This document shows, one piece after another, positions 24,701 through 33,611 of a DNA stretch of 64,000 nucleotides. The notes beneath the pieces are model-generated. The model searched no databases, had not been told where the DNA came from, and was given only the letters and a program-made list of their open reading frames with translations. The stretch spans positions 29,691,910 through 29,755,909 of the forward strand of contig JAPTHN010000004.1 of the NCBI GenBank assembly GCA_026936325.1. The letters are read 5' to 3'. The position numbers and the translations under genes are program-made. The DNA is from Platynereis dumerilii. Taxonomy: Eukaryota; Annelida; Polychaeta; Phyllodocida; Nereididae. Within the stretch, counting starts at the first letter, position 1. Every line of letters begins with the position of its first letter.

Positions 24701-24971
24701 CGAATCATTCTGAATGCCCCTAATTATTATATGATATTTTGTTCCGTAGGTTATCAAGCGCCTGGCTCAGCCAACGGAAGACTGGGGCCCAGCCGTCATA
24801 ATACAAAAGAAGGCGTTGACCCACAATTTGGAAGCCCATATTCCATTAAATATGACCCCCCAAGTGTCCGTAAATCACCTCGCTCACACGTCCGTACAAA
24901 ATCTCAACAGGCCCGAAGCCGCGGAAAACGGAGAAGCCACAAATATGTTGAGTCCGTACAGCGCTGCTTGA
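2129..24971 (+). CDS. slc6a-like: SLC6-family Na+/Cl- coupled amino-acid transporter, glycine-transporter-like (12 exons, 5' end missing)
   Basis: A plasma-membrane symporter of the SLC6 neurotransmitter transporter family. Twelve exons (2129-2315, 2892-3023, 3668-3811, 11043-11232, 11624-11756, 12250-12384, 16140-16243, 21758-21882, 22667-22917, 23608-23808, 24102-24278, 24750-24971) have GT-AG borders and matching phases; they total 2001 nt, 666 residues plus stop. Visible hallmarks: TM1 [17 protein letters not shown]2 [17 protein letters not shown], the EL2 cysteine pair after PWKNC, five N-glycosylation sequons in EL2, TM6 [10 protein letters not shown] followed by [11 protein letters not shown]8 GLGTQF, and a C-tail EDWGPA. 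Family knowledge: DWGP tails and these TM1/TM6 forms belong to the GlyT1/GlyT2/PROT/ATB0,+ branch; Gly is my best substrate guess. Length fits (about 600-800 residues usual). The N-terminal start is not in these exons. Substrate is inference; family membership is near certain. Confidence 0.93.
2892..3023 (+). CDS. slc6a-like: SLC6 exon: TM2 and first intracellular loop
   Basis: Acceptor ccttcag before 2892, donor gtgaga after 3023. Encodes [17 protein letters not shown] and [13 protein letters not shown], the very conserved TM2-loop block of SLC6 proteins (E and GQ typical), then WKVAPLMQG. Phase 1 at both ends. Confidence 0.93.
3668..3811 (+). CDS. slc6a-like: SLC6 exon: TM3 and start of extracellular loop 2
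   Basis: Acceptor ttttcag, donor gtaagg. Encodes TM3 with the YYN motif (first Tyr lies in the substrate site of the family) and the EL2 opening [12 protein letters not shown], whose Cys is the first partner of the conserved EL2 disulfide. Phase 1 at both ends. Confidence 0.93.
3960..4075. repeat. SINE fragment with ggggcgtaaaa tail
   Basis: Contains cgattggaagc and tgctgagctaactcccc, like the minus-oriented tRNA-derived heads elsewhere in the window, then a gctatggggcgtaaaa end followed by A's. The same tail word occurs near 60826. Degenerate, so boundaries are rough. Confidence 0.45.
4076..6660. other. Intron sequence without recognised content
   Basis: Part of the 7.2 kb fourth transporter intron; AT-rich, no credible exon or repeat seen. 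Confidence 0.5.
6664..6906. repeat. GATA microsatellite
   Basis: A nearly pure (GATA)n run from about 6666 to 6742, followed by broken GATA/GGTA/GATG units to 6906. Reverse-strand open frames of Tyr-Leu-Ser-Ile repeats over it are artefacts. Confidence 0.97.
7784..7907 (+). repeat. tRNA-derived SINE family A, body part
   Basis: Reads taagcagtttt...tttgcctcattgctgtgtcc...caggacgtaaagccc, aatcatccacc. This is the body and 3' end of family A (see 43057-43274); the tRNA-like head is missing. Confidence 0.75.
8025..8096. promoter_or_regulatory. Pair of RFX/X-box-like motifs
   Basis: GTTGCCATGGAAAC at 8025-8038 and GTTGCTATGGAAAC at 8083-8096 both fit the X-box pattern GTNRCC/GTTGCYATGG.AAC bound by RFX factors, with one relaxed half-site. 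They lie in a transporter intron. Function is inference. Confidence 0.4.
8110..10369. other. Intron sequence, mostly unremarkable
   Basis: A short SINE family A tail is seen at 9540-9590 (aaagccccaatcatcc), and one possible MITE end with an actggatctgctactg word lies further right near 10920. Nothing else recognised. Confidence 0.45.
10370..10612 (+). repeat. Degenerate SINE family B copy
   Basis: Shares gagcccat, gttgtatccagtatt, gggcaactg-like, cccagtcttctcat and gattatcacc in the same order and spacing as 22170-22340. Much diverged, so an old insertion. Confidence 0.6.
11043..11232 (+). CDS. slc6a-like: SLC6 exon: extracellular loop 2, heavily glycosylated
   Basis: Acceptor gttgcag, donor gtaagt. 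About 63 residues beginning with the second EL2 cysteine (ACGIVDR). Five N-glycosylation sequons are visible: NCT, NGT, NHT, NIS and NFT. A long glycosylated EL2 is typical of GlyT-type transporters. It lies 7.2 kb from the preceding exon. Enters in phase 1, leaves in phase 2. Confidence 0.9.
11624..11756 (+). CDS. slc6a-like: SLC6 exon: end of EL2 and TM4
   Basis: Acceptor cttgcag, donor gtacgt. Encodes [18 protein letters not shown], then TM4 and IRGIKSQGK, matching the family pattern of a (K/R)GIK.SGK loop after TM4. Ends in phase 0. Confidence 0.92.
12250..12384 (+). CDS. slc6a-like: SLC6 exon: TM5 and extracellular loop 3
   Basis: Acceptor gttccag, donor gtaggc; exactly 45 codons, phase 0 at both ends. 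Encodes [10 protein letters not shown], the TM5 core [15 protein letters not shown] and the EL3 IIWYLTPEW, all standard SLC6 sequence. Confidence 0.93.
12385..13429. other. Intron sequence without recognised content
   Basis: First part of the 3.8 kb sixth intron. AT-rich; no exon-like frame or clear repeat. Confidence 0.5.
13430..13680. mobile_element. Decayed GGAGTC-type element
   Basis: Repeated gactcc/ggactcccactcc words and a right end ctcctaactccaaag resemble the gactccaaagccctg terminus of the elements at 44860-44970 and 61550-62174. No intact left end or duplication seen. Confidence 0.35.
13681..15850. other. Intron sequence without recognised content
   Basis: Continuation of the sixth intron; scattered short frames only, none with exon-like borders in the right phase. 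Confidence 0.45.
15857..15967. promoter_or_regulatory. X-box cluster (RFX-type sites)
   Basis: GTTGCCATAGCAAC at 15857-15870 and its exact reverse complement GTTGCTATGGCAAC at 15925-15938 are both perfect X-boxes. A partial GTTGCTAGGAA at about 15913 and GTTGTCATGGCTAC at about 15954 lie in the same 110 bp. The cluster is about 170 bp before the TM6 exon. Confidence 0.5.
16140..16243 (+). CDS. slc6a-like: SLC6 exon: TM6 (substrate and chloride site)
   Basis: Acceptor acgcag, donor gtgagt. Encodes [19 protein letters not shown] then [14 protein letters not shown]. The Ser of ASYN sits at the family's chloride-binding position. Ser in FFSLS corresponds to the residue that is Ser in GlyT2 and Gly in GlyT1; the following Pro-Cys pair is unusual (relatives have small residues). 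Ends in phase 2. Confidence 0.92.
16244..18816. other. Intron sequence without recognised content
   Basis: First half of the 5.5 kb seventh intron. No credible exon; AT-rich. Confidence 0.45.
18817..19754. mobile_element. Foldback element with long inverted arms
   Basis: Arms of roughly 115 bp: 18817 onward (cagtgccgcctgtaa, atgaaatggtgccattgcatc, tgtggaagcatgaattctc, gaaaacatatt) recurs inverted, somewhat diverged, ending at 19754. Between the arms a segment at about 19085-19175 is repeated directly at about 19465-19555 (tttttagcgt, ataactccctcaataat). No transposase frame. Non-autonomous DNA transposon, class unknown. Confidence 0.75.
19755..20814. other. Intron sequence without recognised content
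   Basis: AT-rich remainder between the foldback element and a SINE; nothing recognised. Confidence 0.45.
20815..20955 (+). repeat. SINE family A body
   Basis: Contains gacttatgttggacagcag, tttcagtcatcctttgcctc, gtcctaattagcctac, gatgtaaagctccaatcatc, in the family order. A possible further fragment (cacgtaaagcccaatcg) lies at 21140-21165. Confidence 0.8.
21758..21882 (+). CDS. slc6a-like: SLC6 exon: TM7
   Basis: Acceptor ttctag, donor gtgcgt. Encodes [18 protein letters not shown] and [15 protein letters not shown], matching TM7 and the start of EL4 in glycine transporters (there FAGFVIFS.LGFMA.E). Enters in phase 2, leaves in phase 1. Confidence 0.92.
22082..22355 (+). repeat. tRNA-derived SINE family B
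   Basis: Head 22082-22160 is tRNA-like: gttcccc at the start pairs with gggaac at the end, an A-box (tggcctaatgg) and a B-box (ggttcaaatctc) are present. The body continues with gtatccagtattctatgctgg and catcatacggcgatcacc to gtgctgcagaggcgtaaaac. Other copies: 10370-10612 and the start of the window. Confidence 0.8.
22667..22917 (+). CDS. slc6a-like: SLC6 exon: EL4, TM8 and TM9
   Basis: Acceptor tgacag, donor gttggt. The largest coding exon, 251 nt. Encodes [27 protein letters not shown], the TM8 Na2-site motif GLGTQF, then TM9 [18 protein letters not shown]. The Glu that normally follows GL.(S/T)QF by four residues is Thr here. Ends in phase 0. Confidence 0.93.
23608..23808 (+). CDS. slc6a-like: SLC6 exon: TM10 and start of TM11
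   Basis: Acceptor ttccag, donor gtaatt; exactly 67 codons. Encodes [17 protein letters not shown], the TM10 Phe-Glu-Cys segment, then [18 protein letters not shown] and VTPALLL, all standard for the family. Confidence 0.93.
24102..24278 (+). CDS. slc6a-like: SLC6 exon: TM11-TM12
   Basis: Acceptor tttttag, donor gtaagg; 59 codons, phase 0 both ends. Encodes the TM11 remainder, the [13 protein letters not shown] lead-in to TM12, TM12 itself ([14 protein letters not shown]) and the basic turn TKRQTGES. Confidence 0.92.
24365..24498. mobile_element. Short hAT-like MITE with 5-bp duplication
   Basis: Left end caggggcgga, right end tccgcacctg (inverted, one mismatch in ten). The flanks are the direct repeat ctgtc at 24360-24364 and 24499-24503. 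Length 134 bp, inside the last transporter intron. Confidence 0.7.
24750..24971 (+). CDS. slc6a-like: SLC6 last exon: C-terminal cytosolic tail with DWGP
   Basis: Acceptor tccgtag at 24747-24749; GTT ATC AAG follows and TGA ends at 24971. The 73-residue tail starts [16 protein letters not shown], closely resembling the RL......DWGP block of vertebrate GlyT1, GlyT2 and PROT, and then diverges to an end LSPYSAA. A longer open frame here (24650-25096) is out of register with the gene and is a shadow. Confidence 0.9.
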   Translation, partial: VIKRLAQPTEDWGPAVIIQKKALTHNLEAHIPLNMTPQVSVNHLAHTSVQNLNRPEAAENGEATNMLSPYSAA

Positions 24972-26000
24972 AGAGGTTACTCAGTGTGTTGACAGTATTA
25001 CATTCAAACATGACAGTTACAGACTTGATAGGAGAATTTGTTAGGAGAATTCAGTGGGAGAATTTTAAAAAGAAGAATTTTGGAAAGGATCAGTGATGTC
25101 AGTGAATCTGGAAGAATTGAAAAAGAAAATTTAGAAGGAGAATTCAAAAGGATTTGCCTGAGGCATCTTCCAATTTGGAGATGATCAGTTTCATTCGGTG
25201 TTCTGTATGGATTTGGATTTTAATTTCCTCCTAAACGTTTTATAAACAGAATGTGAGTAGAGTTCTTTCTGTGAAGGATTGAAATGAAACCCTGCAACTT
25301 GGAAGTCGTAATTGAAGCGTAATGAAGACCAGAAGTACAAAGACGGTGAAGGTAACGAGGAGTTCCAGTAGAGCTCCCATGAGCTACGGAGTTCAGAAAT
25401 GGAAGTGGTGCCGTTGGTGTAAGTGTAATTGGGATAAATAATTTCAAACATCAAGGGAATATCGGAGCATCATCTGGATAGAAGTGAAACATCAAAAACT
25501 GTATCGAAAATGTATAAGCAACATTTGCATCAAAAGTTTACAGGAACAAAACATCGGATTGTTCTTGGGAGGGATTAGCAGTTAAGATGTTTATACCTTG
25601 GCATTGCCGTATCAGTTTGCTATATTATTATACTTGCAAAAGCGCTGTATGTAAAAGTCATTTGTACTATTTTTGTTGTACTTGGATACTGAGATCTGTA
25701 CTTGTACTTACGTGTATGTACCAAAGTATATGCTTATTCTGTACTTACTAGTATTATCAGTACTGGATTTGTACTTAGTAAAAGTACTTAAGTAAATAAG
25801 ACCAGTTTGTGCCAGTGTACTGTAACTTTAGTGAAATAGTTTGTTGTACTAGTTTATACTGACTGATATATTCAAACTATGCTGAAGTAGAGCTTGTACT
25901 TGTACTTTTGTACTTTTGGTATTTGGTTTGTACTTTGATACCGAGATCTGTATTTTGGTACTGCATTTGTACTTAAACTAAAATTTACTTAATGTACTTA
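24972..26000 (+). other. Probable start of SLC6 3' UTR
   Basis: No coding frame continues past the stop. The stretch becomes AT-rich and, from about 25650, rich in gtacttgtactt-like words that grade into the minisatellite at 26001. Called UTR only by position; the polyadenylation site is not resolved (several aataaa words occur further right, for example near 28546). Confidence 0.4.
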
Positions 26001-26220
26001 GTATTACTGAACTGTGCTTGGTGTTATTGAACTTTGCTAAGTATTACTGACCTGGATTTAGTATTGATGAGCTGTACTTGGTATTACCGTACTGTACTTG
26101 GTATTACTTAACTATTCTTTTTGTTACTGAACTGTACTTGGTATAACTGAACTGTAGCTGGTATTACTGAACTGTAACTTCTATTACTGAACTGTACTTA
26201 GTATTACCATTCTGTAACGT
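26001..26220 (+). repeat. Minisatellite, eleven 20-bp units
   Basis: Eleven consecutive units near gtattactgaactgtacttg, each exactly 20 bp with substitutions but no length change. It lies about 1 kb past the transporter stop, so probably in its 3' UTR. Confidence 0.9.
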
Positions 26221-28161
26221 ACTTAATGTTGCACCATACTTCGATCAATGTACTTTAATCTGTGCTTCAATATGGAACTGAAACGTCTTCGTATCTTTTC
26301 TAGTATTAGGGATTCAAAAGTTTGATGTCACTACAATTATAATTGACAACTGCAGATTTTGCATACTGTTTAAAGAGTTGTAACTTATGTGCGCAAATCA
26401 AAAACACCCCAGTTTAGTTAATCGGGTATTATTGAGGTTGCTATGGTGTTGCCACTAGTGTGTCAATTCGCTTAAATTGGGTTGTCACCTGGTGTTATGA
26501 AATAGTTTGAAACTGAAATTGGAATTTATCTTATTTAGATATTTTGAGAAGATATAAATGAATAATGAACATTTTGAAATTTCAAAAATGTAATGATTAC
26601 AAAAGCAAATTACAAAAAGCTTTAAAGGCAAAAATTATGATAAGACAAATTGTATCTTAGCAAAATACAAGTAGGATATTTTGAAAATAGAGTAATATAT
26701 ATATGTCTTTTGATTTGTGGAAGTTCTAACTGATCTCTTACGACAAAATTGTTCATATGGTGTTGAATTTCACCGAGTGTTTTTAGAGCGTGTGCAATGT
26801 CTTGATGATGTTGTTTTAATATGTTAGGTTGTTGATATGTTGTTTGAAGTTTGCCAAGGACGTATAGTCGTATACATAATATTTAGTGAATGTTAACGGC
26901 ATACAAGATGTAAAATGTTTGAAATATGTAAATATTTACTTAATGATCTTCCGGCTTGCTTGCGGGCTGTAAATGTGTCTAAATGTATTAAAAGACTGTA
27001 TAGAAGGTTGTAAGATATTTTTACTGTGTATATTGTGAAAGTATTTAATTGTAAACGTAATTGACAATCGTTTTTGCATTTTAGTTATCTGTATTTCAGT
27101 ATTTGTATGCGTCATTTTAGGTATTTTCGTTTTAGTTTATTGTATGTGTTTCATGTAACTACAATTTCTAGTGATACTATCATTCATATATATGTTAAAT
27201 AGGCATTTGAAAATGTGTTAAGTATGTTTTATGATATCTTTTTTGCTAAGCAATTGACAGCACTTGTGCTATTTCAATGAGATCAGTCACACATCAATTT
27301 TAAAAGAAAATGCTGTATGTGAGCATTGTCAGGTTGCTTTTATTCCTAAGTTAAAATACCTGACTTGCTCCTAACTGATATTTGGAGAAAATGATTTTTG
27401 ATGATTGAACATGAAAAGTTTTTTTCATTGGATTTATATTTTGCGTTGCAGAGAATTTTAAATGAATTGCAGCAACAAGAATTTCAAAACCTATTGGGAA
27501 CCTATTTAAATTTTTCTAAATAATATTAAAAAAATTTCTCCGCTGTCGTCAATTAGAGCCGGCCATTGCGTTTTGCTATTTCTTACATTTAATATGCAAT
27601 GTTTTTTAGCAAAATATATAAAACCATGTTTAGGTGTTGTAAAAATGGGAACTGTTGCTGCTGGTTCAGATGTCCGTATGTACATTAATATATATATACC
27701 TATGGTAGAATAGTTAAATGTAATACTTTATGCTGATATAGGCCTACTAAATATTATAGGATAACTATTCTTTGACTTCTTTTTCTCCATAGATTTTTTA
27801 AGAGATTTAGATTTAGACCAACAAAAATGTAGCATATCTGATATTGTCAGTTAAATAGTAGTCATGGTAATTGAAAGTTTAGAATTAGGCCTATCTACCA
27901 CCAGTATTGCTGTGAAATATTAGTTTTTACAAAGCTCAAAAAGCACAAATTTGAAGGCCTTGATATTTTGTATAATTTTACAAACTATATTTCTGATGAC
28001 ACAACGCTGTGTAACAATTAACAACACAACCTGTGATGTTTTAACTAATTTAATTTGTAAATTGAATTTAATTATTTATTCTGTTGTCTTCCATTTTAAT
28101 GGAGTGTCGGTGAAAACTTAGGAAGTGATTGCCATTAAATCAAAAGTTCTTGTTAGGTAAT
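26221..28161. other. AT-rich intergenic or UTR sequence
   Basis: No gene or repeat recognised; unusually poor in open frames on either strand. Confidence 0.5.
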
Positions 28162-28426
28162 TAGGGCTCTCATGATTGTGTAGTATTTAAATTCATTATC
28201 CTTTAATATGAAATCAAATCGTGGTCGTTAAATTGAACCAACATATCCTCTATTTCTTGCTCTTGATGCTCAAATATTAAACACTTTCTGGGTCTTCAGG
28301 AAAATGCATCAATACAGGTGAATCGATTAGGCAAACTTAAATTAGTGGTTCAGTATTTGAAATTGAACGTTTGACTGTTAATAGATTAAATAATCATGTT
28401 AATCGATTGGTTGTGAGAGCCCTGTA
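28162..28426. mobile_element. hAT-like MITE with 8-bp duplication
   Basis: Inverted ends agggctctca / tgagagccct close to each edge. The 8-bp direct repeat taggtaat flanks it at 28154-28161 and 28427-28434. Length 265 bp, no coding capacity. The 8-bp duplication is standard for hAT. Confidence 0.75.
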
Positions 28427-28434
28427 TAGGTAAT

Positions 28435-31312
28435 TAATAAATTTAGCTCTTAATTGTTTTCAGAAGGATGGGAGGATTTTATGTGCGTTTGTAGTCTGTC
28501 TTTTTATTTTTTCTGCAATTCTTTTATTTACTTGAATGAGGTAGAATAAACTTGACATGTCGTTCAACTATAAAACTTCGTCCAGTCAGTGCTCAGTGTC
28601 TATACAACTCAAAATTTAAATTTTATACTGATAATATAGGCCTATATTTAAATATTGATATATAATTGATATATCTATTAGTATTATAAAGTAGGAAAGT
28701 GTAATAGGGATCTATAGACATTTGTTTATTAGCAGATTAGTTAGGAATTGTCCGTATAATATTTTTGAAAGAGAAATTTAATGTTTAACTGTTGTTTCAA
28801 GCATTGAAAATTTATCTGTTGAATTAAAATTAAAGTTAAATATAAAATATCTTTGCTTACTATAATATACAATTATTTGATGAAATATCGCTTCTATGGG
28901 TCATTGTAAATTCTATGTATGTTGTGTGTAACAGTGAATACATAAATTGAAAGAAGTGCAACTTAGTGCGTAATATAAAGTATTATTAATTATCACTAAG
29001 TTTAAGTATTAGAATGATGTAATTTACCTAAAAAAGTATTGTTTGTATATTCCCAGTAAAATATTTAGATATACATGTATAAGATCTCGATTCCTATTCA
29101 AACGCCGTTCAATGTCCTGAAGTAAATGTAAAACGTTATAAATTGGATCTTCATTTAGTGGCGAAACTTTTAAAAATGTAGACAATAGACTTTTTATTTC
29201 TGATTGGTTTTAAAAACCATGAAACTTCAGCCTTAGGCGAGCGTCACCGAAAGCCGTCTAATGTAGGCTTGTTTGGAAGTTTAATTTAAAGTATTTATAA
29301 CATTTCGGCTCTTTCTATTTCACTGATGTTGTTCGGTGAATTTGCAAAGCTCAATCGTAAAGTTATTGACTTTTGTACTTGATCAACTGCTCAGTCTATA
29401 AATAGTATTTTTAAATAATATTTCTTGACTGGGACCAAGCTATATTTATGATTTTATAACAGCACCAATTTGTATTTTAGATGGCCTCTTGAGCCATTTC
29501 ATATCAAAAGTCACTATTTTCTTAAATAAAAATAGTTATTGTTATTTAGTGCAAGGTCAAAGCCATTAGCTTGTGTTTTTTCCTTAAATGTACTACAAAC
29601 CTTGATCCTTTTTACTTTAAAGTAACTGACAACTTTTTTATTTTTTTTTTCAAAAATCTGTCTGATACATTTTTAATAACACCCCAAAATTTAGTTTACT
29701 TTCTAGAAACTGCTTGGATTTTTGGTCTGTTTTAAATTGGTTTATTCTAACAATTTATATATATTAAGCTTCAATTTATTAGTTTCTAGATGTATTTAAT
29801 ATGTTTATTATAATAATAATGTTAGAAGCATTCATATTTAACTATGCCAAATAATATTATAATGTTAATGTTGCCAATTTGTTACAAATATGTTACTGAA
29901 TGTTCTATGTATTTGTATTGTCGAAATGTAAGTTTTAAAAACTGTACTTTTACAAGGGTTTATTTTCACATGCTTCACGTTTGTAAGTTTTCTAAATATC
30001 AATTTGGCTTCACAAGAAAAATTTTAACTTCAGATTTTTTTGTTAAGGAAAATTAAAATCTGGCCTTTTAGATTTTTTTTGGTATTTTAATTATTCAAAA
30101 GTTGTTAAATTGTATTTTATTAATAAAACCTCTGCTCAGGTTAAGGTCACAACAAAAGATTGCACTGGTTATGAATATTTTCTTGTAGAAAAGTTTTGTA
30201 AAAATTGCCAAATGTTGAGTTGAAGTGTACAGAATGAATTTGTTCAAAATAAAATGTGTGAAAATATCAAAGATACGGTTGTTGCCCTGTGTGTTTCTGT
30301 AGGTTTTACAGTTGTCCACTGTAAATTAAGTTTATACATTGCTTTTCTCATTGGCCTAAACATTCTCCAGTCTGCCGGGGTCAGCTGGGCTGACAAATCC
30401 ATGCATTTTGGAAATGGGCTTAAGAGAGGCTTGGTGAGTTAAAGGAATATCTTGATGGCCTATATTCATTTGTTGAAGGTCCATTCTATATCCTGTTCTG
30501 TGGCCAATATTGTACTGTCTTGATTCTGACTTGAAATGGGAGCCATAATTAAAAATGGTGGTCCCTTGCTTCAGTGGCTAAGCTGAGAGACTAATGTACA
30601 TAGGCGTTTGGGGGGCAACAACATTTGTCCGAATTTCGCGATCCAAATTTTATACCATGTCCAATGAAATTTCTTGGAAACCCTGATTTTCAATAATATT
30701 TATTTGATCATCTGCCCAAATATTTGGCCACCTTGCCCGAATTTGGGCTTTTTTCCAAGGTATGGTGCTGTAGGCCTATCTTGTGCTTGTAATAATATAT
30801 ACAAATACAAAATACAATAATCTTGGAACACCGTTCTTTGGCCGCCATGAAGGGCACCAGATGGAAGGTTCAAATCATTTTGTGGGTAGTTGTATAACAG
30901 TGCATGGTGATGAGTATTGATACGATAGAAATGCATAGTAATTGTAAGAGGGTGGTGTGTGCCAGTTAACACCTGACCCAGTAAGTCCTCTGTGCTGTAA
31001 GCCTAGGCCTCAAAATGCTCACTTAAAGTTTCTTCAATCAGCCCCATCAACTGCAAGAGCTATCCGTCCCTCAAAGTTGGGACATTATTGAAAACTTGTT
31101 ATACTTGGCCATATTCCCTTGGATTAATTGCTGTCTGCAAGGGCTAATCTAAATTTTGCAAGTTTGATGGCAGCACGGGTGATATCTTGTGTCACCATTA
31201 TGGAACAATTAAGAAATAGATACATTGCACTCTTATGCCTGACCACTGGCAGTGCCACCAATTCATTCACAAAACTTGCCTTCATTTGAAATATTTCTCT
31301 AGAACTCATTCA
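28435..31312. other. AT-rich intergenic sequence
   Basis: No credible coding frame, RNA gene or repeat recognised. Confidence 0.5.
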
Positions 31313-31599
31313 CAGGGTGTCTGTAGCTTTTTTGAAACAAAATTCCAGGCTTTTCCAGACCAATTTTCCCAAATTCCTGGCAATTTGTTGATGAACTGAC
31401 CAACTAAAACATAACACACACTTTTTTCTGACACGTTTGTACTTTTGTCCGATTGTCGCTAAAAATTGGTGAACATTTAGCAGTGCCTATTTTTATTTCC
31501 ATACAATCTAAATTCCAGACTTTTCCAGGCCTTTTCGCTCAAAATGCAGGAAATTGAGAAACCACATTCCAGGCTTTTCCAGGATTGGCAGACACCCTG
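31313..31599. mobile_element. hAT-like MITE (cagggtgtctg) with 5-bp duplication
   Basis: Perfect 11-bp ends cagggtgtctg at 31313 and cagacaccctg ending at 31599. Flanking direct repeat attca at 31308-31312 and 31600-31604. The interior repeats attccaggcttttccag three times in variant form, a look seen in widespread hAT-type MITEs. Confidence 0.8.
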
Positions 31600-31849
31600 A
31601 TTCATATAATATCAGTCTCATGTGCAGGCAAGTTTTTACAAGTTCAGATGTTTGTGAAAATCTTAAAACGAAAATTGAAATTGAGGCTCTGCAATTCCAT
31701 ACAAACAAAACGCAAAACATTTAAGGAAAAAGTTGACATGGTTTATTCCAATTTACAGTGCATGATCATATTATACAATGAATTTAACATTACACATCCA
31801 CACTGAAGGCAACTATACTGCTATACACATTTTAAATTGAGTTTATTCT

Positions 31850-33540
31850 TTACAAATTTATTTTAAGTGTTTTAAAAACACCTACCATATTTATTGAAAG
31901 AAGAAGAAATAGAGTTACCTGTAAAAACTAACATAAAGTGCATAATTTCCCAGATCAATAAGTGATAAATGATTATAGTTTATAGAGAACGGCACACACA
32001 CATAATGATTTAAATCAAACCAATTTATGGTATATATTTACATATTTTACAAATATGTGATTGTATCAGTACTATAAAGTGTAATCAATGTTATACATAT
32101 TTACAAGCTGCAAATATTTATGTAAAATTTGCAAATGAAATTAACGTACAAGCTAATCATATTTCACTATTTTCTCATGGACGGAAAAATGTGTACAACA
32201 AAACTGCATTAATTCTGTACAAAGCAGCAAACATGCTGTTAAATACTGAAGATATTTTTGGATTTATTGCTATCATTGGCAAGGGGAGATAGTATAAGTT
32301 TTTCAATTTATAAGCAAAACAGTCTTTCTGTTCATAGGGAGCAAATGTGTAAAATACATTTTTTGAACATTCACAGAACATCATATTTCAAAGCTGCACA
32401 ATTTTTCAATGAAAGGTTTTTTTTTAGTCTTTCTCAAGCAAAGAGCTAATTTCAGATCTTCCTGTTTCCTATACTGTTGGCTAAACCGTATACGGCAGGT
32501 ACAACAATATTACAATGTGTATCTGATCATAACAGAGTCAGAGAATGTATTGCTTTTTCCCCCATTAAGTGGCAGCAAAACACCTCAATACTTTGATCCC
32601 TGAACAGTAAAAATGTCAAACACCAAAAAAAAACTAAATTATACTGTACAATGGAAAGGACAAAATCATACTGAACTGACAGTACAACTTATTTTTGTCT
32701 ACCTTTCTAATATTGCTCATCCCGCACAATTGTCCATTTTAGCACCATCAAATCATTCATAACAATAACATACATCGCAAGCATATACACTTCTCATACT
32801 CATGACATTTTTAAGAATTTACGAGTCCCAAGTACAAGTCCAAGTACAGTACTTGACCCCAACTGCACTCATATATATATACACAATTTCATACAACAAA
32901 TTATTCAGACACATATAAAGCTGCTCTATAGCGACTAATGCTAATTTGCAACTCCATGGACGCTTGACTCTCTACATTTTTCAAAACAATTAACATCAGA
33001 ACGATGATCAACAGTTAGATCCCCACAAACAAAACTTTTAAATATTTCTTCACAATTCAATTGTGACGAAATTTGTCAAATTAACACATACAATTATTAT
33101 ATATATATTTTTTTCAGCATCAGATCAATTGGAGCATAGGTATTCATTCTGCTGAGAATTTATCCAACATGCTCAAATATAGTATTACGTCAAAATGTTG
33201 CACAAATTTCTCAAGATTCATAATGTTTGTCTCGATTAAAGTTCCATCAATGACAAGGAAAAATGTAATATCGCAAACATATAAAACTCTTTTAAGTAAT
33301 GTTTGAAAGGAAAGAAAAGGTTCCATTAACATCCCTTCATCATTATAAATTTTTTCAACTTCGGCATTCAAAGCCGATCTTGATCATTGTTTTTTCGAGA
33401 CCAATTTTATTCCATTTAGATAAAACAAATTCTTCACCAATTGTCGAAACTTTAGAATCCATGTCCTCCCTTATTGGCGAAAAGAGACCACAATTGTTTA
33501 TACGTAGATCAGAAAGGTTCTACAAGTCGGTTCTTGCGAT
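31850..33540 (-). other. Probable 3' UTR of the nephrin-type gene
   Basis: Directly after the stop on the minus strand, AT-rich, with no coding frame that I credit. Several tttatt words (reverse of aataaa) are present, so the cleavage site cannot be chosen from the sequence alone. Confidence 0.35.
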
Positions 33541-33611
33541 TCACACAAGGTGTCCTCGCTGACTAGACTGGTCGTCCCCTGGTGGCGGAGGAGGGGGCGG
33601 TTTGCCGAGAC
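33541..33611 (-). CDS. nphs1-like: Nephrin-type last exon: poly-Pro and C-terminal RGHLV
   Basis: Acceptor tttcag, then GLGKPPPPPPPGDDQ and SSQRGHLV, stop TGA at 33543-33541. Seven prolines suit SH3/EVH1/profilin partners. RGHLV ends in a hydrophobic PDZ-ligand-type valine and, from memory, is the same as the C-terminus of human nephrin. Confidence 0.93.

Noticed and set aside
24650-25096. 148-residue frame over the last transporter exon
   Set aside because: It is out of register with the transporter reading frame, which is proven by the DWGP tail.
26001-26220. CRISPR array
   Set aside because: Direct tandem units without spacers, in an animal genome.
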